A DNA stretch of 36,491 nt, taken from Lingula anatina. Its lineage: Eukaryota > Brachiopoda > Lingulata > Lingulida > Lingulidae. The stretch covers positions 1-36,491 of the forward strand of contig NW_019774903.1 in assembly GCF_001039355.2 (NCBI RefSeq), given 5' to 3'. The notes beneath the pieces are model-generated. The model saw nothing but the letters and a program-made list of their open reading frames with translations, did no database searches and was not told the DNA's origin. Below are positions 24,501 through 33,600 of the stretch, in pieces; position 1 is the stretch's first letter; each line of letters begins with the position of its first letter. A program made the position numbers and the translations under genes.

Positions 24501-27500
24501 ATAAAGATGCAAATAAGTGAAAAATTAAATTTTCACAAAAAACTGTTAAATTGCCAGAAAAATTTACCAAACAGACTGTGTTGTCAATTGAAGCTGTATG
24601 TTAGACCCATGTTTCTTTCCTGTAAGTTTGAGAACAGTAAGTGACATGATTTCCCTTAAATGGTCATCATAGGAGCAGTGCCCAAAATAGGGGTTTCTTC
24701 AAATTTTGATGCAACATTACATAATGTTTAACAGCATAATGACAATCAAATGTTATTAATAAAATATTAGTAACATGGACATTCAGAAAATGTGACAAGC
24801 AAAAGTCTTCAAGATCATGGAACTTTAAAGTCACACCTTGAAAATGCCAATATGTGAAAAATTAAATTTTCACAAAAAACTGTTTAACTGCCAAAATAAA
24901 TAAATAAATAAATAAAAATACCAAACAGACTGCATTGCCTACTGAAGCTGTATTTTAGTCCCATGTTTCTTTCCTGTAAGTTTGAGAACAGTAAGTGACA
25001 TGATTTNNNNNNNNNNNNNNNNNNNNNNNNNNNNNNNNNNNNNNNNNNNNNNNNNNNNNNNNNNNNNNNNNNNNNNNNNNNNNNNNNNNNNNNNNNNNNN
25101 NNNNNNNNNNNNNNNNNNNNNNNNNNNNNNNNNNNNNNNNNNNNNNNNNNNNNNNNNNNNNNNNNNNNNNNNNNNNNNNNNNNNNNNNNNNNNNNNNNNN
25201 NNNNNNNNNNNNNNNNNNNNNNNNNNNNNNNNNNNNNNNNNNNNNNNNNNNNNNNNNNNNNNNNNNNNNNNNNNNNNNNNNNNNNNNNNNNNNNNNNNNN
25301 NNNNNNNNNNNNNNNNNNNNNNNNNNNNNNNNNNNNNNNNNNNNNNNNNNNNNNNNNNNNNNNNNNNNNNNNNNNNNNNNNNNNNNNNNNNNNNNNNNNN
25401 NNNNNNNNNNNNNNNNNNNNNNNNNNNNNNNNNNNNNNNNNNNNNNNNNNNNNNNNNNNNNNNNNNNNNNNNNNNNNNNNNNNNNNNNNNNNNNNNNNNN
25501 NNNNNNNNNNNNNNNNNNNNNNNNNNNNNNNNNNNNNNNNNNNNNNNNNNNNNNNNNNNNNNNNNNNNNNNNNNNNNNNNNNNNNNNNNNNNNNNNNNNN
25601 NNNNNNNNNNNNNNNNNNNNNNNNNNNNNNNNNNNNNNNNNNNNNNNNNNNNNNNNNNNNNNNNNNNNNNNNNNNNNNNNNNNNNNNNNNNNNNNNNNNN
25701 NNNNNNNNNNNNNNNNNNNNNNNNNNNNNNNNNNNNNNNNNNNNNNNNNNNNNNNNNNNNNNNNNNNNNNNNNNNNNNNNNNNNNNNNNNNNNNNNNNNN
25801 NNNNNNNNNNNNNNNNNNNNNNNNNNNNNNNNNNNNNNNNNNNNNNNNNNNNNNNNNNNNNNNNNNNNNNNNNNNNNNNNNNNNNNNNNNNNNNNNNNNN
25901 NNNNNNNNNNNNNNNNNNNNNNNNNNNNNNNNNNNNNNNNNNNNNNNNNNNNNNNNNTATTATGAATATTCATCAGTTCTGTAAGTTTCAAGTCAAAAGG
26001 TAAAATGGTTTTCCACTTATCGTGTTATCGGTGCTGCATATATGCTGAAAAAAGTGAAAAAACAGCATAAATTCCCTAAAAGTGACCCGATCATGCTGAT
26101 TTTCGAACTTGACCTGCGTATTATGAATATTCATCAGTTCTGCAAGTTTCAAGTCAAAAGGTAAAATGGTTTTCCACTTATCGTGTTATCGGTAAAAGTG
26201 CACGGCGACGACGACGGCGACGACGGCGATGACGACAGACGCAGATGATGGCTATATGTACAGACACATCTGTGTCTGTACATAAAAAGACCCTGCTTAA
26301 GTCAATATGTGACCTTAATGTTCACAAAATTATGTGTCATATAAAAAACACCTGAAAGAAGCAGGGATACTAACACTACCCAATAACACATATTCTGCAC
26401 ATTTTTCAACATCCATCCCCATTTTTAATGCATTATACTGTGGTTTTATAAAACATAATTGAGAAACAGATTGATGCAATTTGAGCTCTGTTGTCTTGGC
26501 AACTGAAGAAAGGAGTTTCCAGTCTTAAAAATCAATGCAATGCCATCAAACCTGACACAGAAGCGTCTACAGTCTTTAAAAACTTCAGTTACCTGGAAGG
26601 AGGCTCCTGGGTCTTCTTCATTCTCATCATCATCATCTTCATCTTCACCGCTGCAACTCTGGAACAGACAAAACTTCAACTTAGGATTGTCAGCTCTACA
26701 CAGAAATATGTATTCTTTTATTATATATCTGTATCATGTGTTCTATGCATTTCGTGCAACTATGCAATTTATGAGTTATTTGAGCTGATGTAAAGAAGGT
26801 GTACGTAACATGTACTACATCATCATATTACTGTATCATATTTATTTTATGCAGTTTATTACTTTTAACTAATTTTCATTTCAGATTGTTTTTCTTTCGT
26901 TAATAGAAATGTTTTATAACCAATTTACATATCTTGAGTACTTTATTATTGACAAACAAGTACATATTATCACACAAAATATGGTTGACATACAGTGGTA
27001 ATAATTAGTCACAGAAAGTGCAGCAAACTTAGATTTCTAGAACTTAATACAATATTCCATCTTAAAAAAAGGAAAAAGTTTCAGTTTCTTTTATCAACAC
27101 TTTACTGTGCTCAATAATTAGAAATTTCACCTTGCTCATGATTTGTGCAAAGGACATGTAGAGGAAGTTTTCCTGAAGTGTATCCTGCTCCGTGGTGGCA
27201 GTACGACTCAAGGCAGTCACCAACTGTGTTAGGGCATCTGGTTTTTCTTCTTCCTCTTCTTCCTTTTTCTCTATATCTTCTTCTTCTGAATGCTAGAACA
27301 CCAAGGCAAATTAAACTGAGCAAACTCCTGCAGGAAGTCAGAATGAAACTTGAAAATGTTAAAAAATTAAATTAAATTCCACTTAGTGTGCAACTAAAGG
27401 TCTGGAAAAAAGGTGGAAAAAATGTCACATAAGTGTATACTGAATTTACACGTTTCATTTTAGCACAGTGTAGTTGCTAAAAGTAAAATGGCATCAGAAA

Positions 27501-27525
27501 ACTTTTTTTTTCTCACTACAAGGAT

Positions 27526-27609
<84 letters not shown>

Positions 27610-30600
27610 ACTCCTGTTTAGTTTATATGAATATATTCTAACTACTTACTGTGAGGTCCTCTATAAGTCTGACTTGACCAATATCTTCCATTATCAGCCA
27701 CTGTTCTTTGTATGCCTTCATGAACAGGTTGATCACACGATGTCTGGGGGAATGAATTTATGCATCATTTTTAACATTTGAGGTACAAGTTTGTTGGAAC
27801 ATTTCAACATCTACAATATCAAATGAGGCTTCACAGAATGAATCAATAAACCAAGTCTCAATAAAATTTAGTACAGTTCAACCATGTTATGTTTAATAAA
27901 TTTATTTATATCATTTTTACCACTATCATTTTGTTAAAAAGAATTTTAAACCTGCTCTGTTATTCATTCTAAACATACAATATTTCATGATAATTTCTAA
28001 AAGTTTACCTTGGCAGGTTATGAAGTGGCACCATTCTAAAGCATGCCATGACTGCTCTCTTCCTCTGGGTAGAGATCACCTTACGCCAGGCACCCTTATG
28101 GGATGGTGGCGGGTGTTCAACCTGAGGAAATGACAAGACATAGTGGGGTGAAACTGGGTCATCTTTATAACTGTGTTCAATTTTATCATACTGAGATCAA
28201 GTTTTACATTTTTTTTTTGGTAGGTTGAGGAAATTTGTAAGATTTAACAAATAATATTCTTACAAAATGACAGAAGTATGAATCAAGAGGAAAAAAATGC
28301 ATAAAGAACAAAGGAGAATACAATAAAATAAATCAAAACACTTATCCTGATCACTGTAAATTTGACAATAGTGATACTAATGAAACAGCATAAATAAACT
28401 TGTGTAATCATTGTTACCAGGTGCAAGCCATGGAGAACTCTTGCCATTGACATCACCCTCTCCACAGCATGGTCCAGTGTCATCTCCACCACTCCTGCAA
28501 ACTTGGTGCGGCCAATCTTCTTGTATAGAACTTTCTGCCACTTGTTGTCATTCTCTTCATTCTGTATTTAAATCAATAAGGATATTGAAATCAGTTTGCA
28601 AAAGATACACAAAATGTTAACAAAAATGAAGTCTTAGTTTTAAATTTTAAACAAATATCTGGTTATTGTTCTCCAGAATTTTGTATTTTATTCTAGTAGA
28701 ATGCAATGGTATTTCATTCAGATGCTCTACATTTCTTTTAATCCAAAGAAATAAATCTTATCTTTACCTCATCTTCCAGCATCAGACTGGACTTGAGAAA
28801 CTCCTCAATGTCTCCCTCCGGTTCCTTCTAAGACATCAAAAATTTAGCAAAAAGGAAAAAAAGAGAGAGAAAGGCATCAGTGAACGCCATGCACATGCAG
28901 ATGGGTCAGCAATCACCACCATCACAGCAGTCAGGTCAAATCTACTCCAATCTAATCAAATGTTCATCAAATTTTCAATTTTAGGGAACACCCCAAAACC
29001 ATTGCAGAAAACAGTTGTATATATAAGCACTGTGTCATGATCCACAGTTTGAGAACTAAATGGTTATTAATAAATGAATATCATATGGACATTGCCTATA
29101 AAAGATGCACAACTTGCATCCTGTTAAAAATATGACATATACATATGACATCACAAAACCTAAAGTCTATGACCAATAGCTGCTTTACTGTATCATGAAT
29201 GCTATATGGTATATACATGTGTAATGTATTTACCCATTGTTATACTATCAAAGCATGGCTGTAGCATACTTGCTCGGCATTAGTCTTGCTTATATAGCTG
29301 ACTTGATTCATCAACAATATCATACCTTTATACTGCACATTTACATATCCCTTTATTCATGCTAACTACATATTTCCTTTTCTTTTCATCAATAATAAAC
29401 TAATGATTATTAAGTGCCTATTGTGTTTCATTGCAACATAAATTGTACATGACTTTAATTAATACTCAGACAATGTACAATTTTGCCAAGTTTGATCAAA
29501 CAACTGCTTTAAAAAGCTAAAAAAAAGTCTATTACAAATAAAACTTAAATTTTCCATTAAGTTATGTTGACTTAACAACATTTATTTCTAAAGTAAAATA
29601 TAATCTAAAAATACAATCCAGTTTTTATTATTCATCTGAAACTTCTAATAAAAAAGCATACAGAAACTGATGAAATGCTGCAAAATCATCTCAGCATTGA
29701 CTACTATAAAATGTCTACCAATATGTTCACAATGCATTTGGCATAAACCAATTATGCAAAATACTCTTTACGTTGAATTCTTGCAAAAAATCTACCAACA
29801 AAATCTCAACAAAGAAAGCAAACAAACAGACACAAAACTCTCCATCAAAAGGCTGAGCTAGTATCTAATGCTTAAAATCCTACAAGCAAGACAAAAAACA
29901 AGGAAAATATCTACACGTACATACATTCATTGAAACCGAAAAGATGCCATATCATTACATACCAGATTGGGGGAGGGGGCTCATAATACCACGTTATCAC
30001 ACCAACAAGTCAGTCAGTTGAAAACAAGGAGTCAAAGGATTTTGAAACATGTCACAGGGCACACAAGCCAAAAAATAGAATAAAATAACAGATCAGAATA
30101 GCATTTAAAAATTTCAACGAATTCAACAAGAGGTGTAGGTCCATTGTTTTGTGTCACTCTCTGGACATGAAGAATTTACTTTTCATTCAGTGCCAAAACA
30201 CAATAAAATCAAAATGTGATTCATCATTGAAGTTCAAAACATTGGAATTTTGGGAAACGAGCAGTTGAGAAGTTGTGTGGTAAGTCAGTGGAAACGGGCA
30301 TTATGCACGACTTAGTGATCTCTGTCTTTTTGCCATATTTTCAAAGTATAGTGCTGTGGCAGCAGAGATCACTGTATTGATAGGACTGACTTCACACTTA
30401 CTTAAGCTGTATGCAGCGATAACATTATAAATGTCAAGTTTGATTATTTTTTTAGATATTTATTTTCTTGAAATAATTTTAACTGAAGCTTTAGCTAGAG
30501 TATGATTAGATGAAATGACCTAGTTTCAAAATGCACATAGAATGTTCAGACAAAATATCTTAATTTAACCAGAATATATTAGGCATGAGCAAAAAAGGTA

Positions 30601-33600
30601 TAAAGTTTGTATGGATTGTATCATTCACCCTTAAATTTGTCTTTTGATTTCAAAGAAAACAATTTTTAAATAAAAATCGACATCTTTCATGTTATTGCTA
30701 CTGTCATGCCACCTATAGTCAAGTGTGAAGTACAGATGAGGGTGGAGTGGGAGGACCCCTACACGTGCCTTGTCTGGTGAACTTTCCGCATCCACGGACC
30801 ACTGGAAGGCAAAATAAAGTTCTGATGTTCAGTCAAATACCCAGATTGAAAAAGAAGAAAATAACACACCATCTCAGCGAAATGACATGTATACTGAATG
30901 AACCGTCTTTCTATCAGGGAGTTAAGTGTCCTCCTCAAATTTCTTTTTCAAATATCTGTCTTCATCATTTGGTGCTCTCATGTGTATAACTTGACCAACT
31001 AAACTTCCCTTTCATTTTTTCTTGTTTTAGAATAATCTTTATAAAAAAAACAAAAGAGAAGTTTGAATTCAAGGAGCAATACTTAGGACGGCATTTCTTC
31101 ACTAATTATATGCTTCATACCTGTAATTTGTACAGTCATATAATGTTTTCAACAAAAATAAAAATTGAAAAGGTGTGCAATTTTCAAGAAAAAAGCCTAG
31201 ACTGCAATAAGCCATTCCTCATAGAGCAAAGGCATCAATTCACAGCTAACCAAAGTTTGCAACTGAACATATAACAGCTAAGTAGGATAAATGCCTATTA
31301 AAGACCATGCACAAATTTGTTTCTTGATATCTCTGTTTGGTGCACTGTCATATATATGTATAAGAAGACAATTTTCATGAAAAATGTCATTTCAGATATA
31401 TTTTTGACTGAAAATCATAATTTAATACAAATTGGTTTGGCTCTTTTTTTTTTTTTTTTTTTTGCCATTTCCTCATTGAATAAATGGGTTCTCCAATGTA
31501 ATACAAGGCCTACTGTACTGTTCTTAAGTCACTAATATAACATATGCCTAATAAAAATGTGAAAAACATAGGATTTTCTTATGTAACATTTCCAAAGAGG
31601 GTGAAAAAATGTTTAAGTCATTCAGTCCAATTTTTATCCAGCAGGGGTATAATAAAAACATGATCACAACTTTAGTTGAATAACCACATTAATTAAATTA
31701 CAGCAACACATTTTAGTAAACAGATAAATAGACTATATAGTAAATAGACCATATATTTGATTGTTATCAATAAAAGGATAAGGCTGAGGTAAAATTGTTA
31801 GAAGAAAATAGAAATGATGTTTCAAATATAAACATGACTTGAATTTAGTTAAAACAAATTTGTTTTAATGGGACATTTCACTGAAAAATATATCAAGGAA
31901 AACATGTTAATGAAATTGTTTTTGAACTGACATTGTAAATCAGTTTAAGGAAGAGCAAGCAAAATTAGCTGGAAAAAAAAACATACCAGAGAGCTGTTTG
32001 CCATTTTTCCATAGAATTATAGCATAGACTGTACAAAAACACCACAATGACATACTTTTTTTCTTTTCTTTCATACACATATATTTATATTTTTGAAATA
32101 TTCATTGCATATCCTATCATTGTGTGAGCAATAAATCCACAATAACACCACATATAAACACACACTTAGTATTTTACCTGTATCAGCTTATCCTTTGCCT
32201 GTTGAACCAGCTCTTGCTCCCTGCCTCCAAACAGGTTCAACCCTATAGGTAGAAGCCTCTTCAAACAGGCCACATTCAAGCTGGTGTAGCTGTCCATCTT
32301 TGGCTTGTGCTTCTTCCTGCCAGACTTGGGAACAGTGCTCTCTTGGTCCTGACTCTGGTTGCCACTGTCTGCTCGCACCACCTGGAGGGATTTTCCTTGC
32401 TGACTGGGCATGATTAATGCCATGTTGTCGATCTCGTTCTGGGTGACAAAGTTGTGCTCTTCTCTCTTGAAAAACTGTTCATTAAAAAAAGTGTTATGTA
32501 AAACATCCATTAAAATTCTTTCTTAAGTTTTAATTAAAATTAATGAAATTTCAGAAAGAACAAAATACTTTCAGACTTCAGTAAATTTCAGTCTAGTAGT
32601 ACAGTAAAACATACTAATAAGTTTACATTAAAATATATTAGCCAGTAATAAAAAATAGTTTCTCGTGCATTAGTTTTACTTACAGGTGACTTGGTCCAGT
32701 AGGTGAAGATTTCAGCAATACATGTGTACAGCTTCTCTGCACCCACTGTGGGGTTTCTAAGCCAGTGAGACCTGTGCTGGTCCACATACTTGATCAACAG
32801 AGGGAAGAAGGCATAGATATCTCTTACCAGGATGTGCATTGCCTGAAATTACAAGAAAAATGTATATTGGTGATAAAATGTAAATAGTCACTAAAAACAT
32901 CATTGTCATCAGCGTTATTATTATTATTGTTATTATTATGGTGTGTAAACTGTAGACAATATTAAAGGGATAATAACTCTTCGTATGAGATCTATATTTC
33001 ACAATAAAAACATTGTGAATAACTCATAGAAATATAATATATTCTGTTTTACCACAAAAACGGCAGTTATAGCTATTATTCTGAAATCTGAGCTTGTCTT
33101 TAGACCACGTGACCTCCATTGATGGCTATACTCTGTTAAAATCTCTTAAGAGATTTTAACAAAAAACCAAGCTTTTTAGAAAAAAAAACAGGGACTAAAT
33201 TTGAATGTAAAAATAGATTCATTAACCATTGGTAAGTATGGGAAAATTGTTGTCTACTCCAGGAAAATTCATTTTTTGGCCAAAACGAAGAGTTATTATC
33301 CCTTTAATATCATCGTAAATTTTGTATGTAAAGGCCTAAAAAGCACAGGGGCTTGTATTTAGAGGCTTTTATACTCACAACTTCTGCTTTTTAATCTTAT
33401 CATGATCATTGTTTATATTTGGCATTTAAAGGTTGAAATAATTTAAGTGAACTTGTGTGCTTTGGTCAAGACAACAATAAAATGGTCTACTATTCATTGC
33501 ATTATATTCTGAATATAAAAGTAATAAATCTTTTAAAATTTAAAATTTCCTGTGAATACAAACATCATGTAGCTGTTCCTCAATCTCAGAGTCTATGTCC

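Noticed and set aside
24939-25991. Long open frames on both strands across the N run
   Set aside because: They exist only because N codons contain no stops; the readable ends have no similarity or splice logic.
27488-27781. + strand open frame with a long Cys-Val run
   Set aside because: It is a translation of the GT microsatellite.
28666-29040. 124-codon + strand open frame overlapping RyR exon 8
   Set aside because: Runs antisense over a confirmed RyR exon and has no family features.
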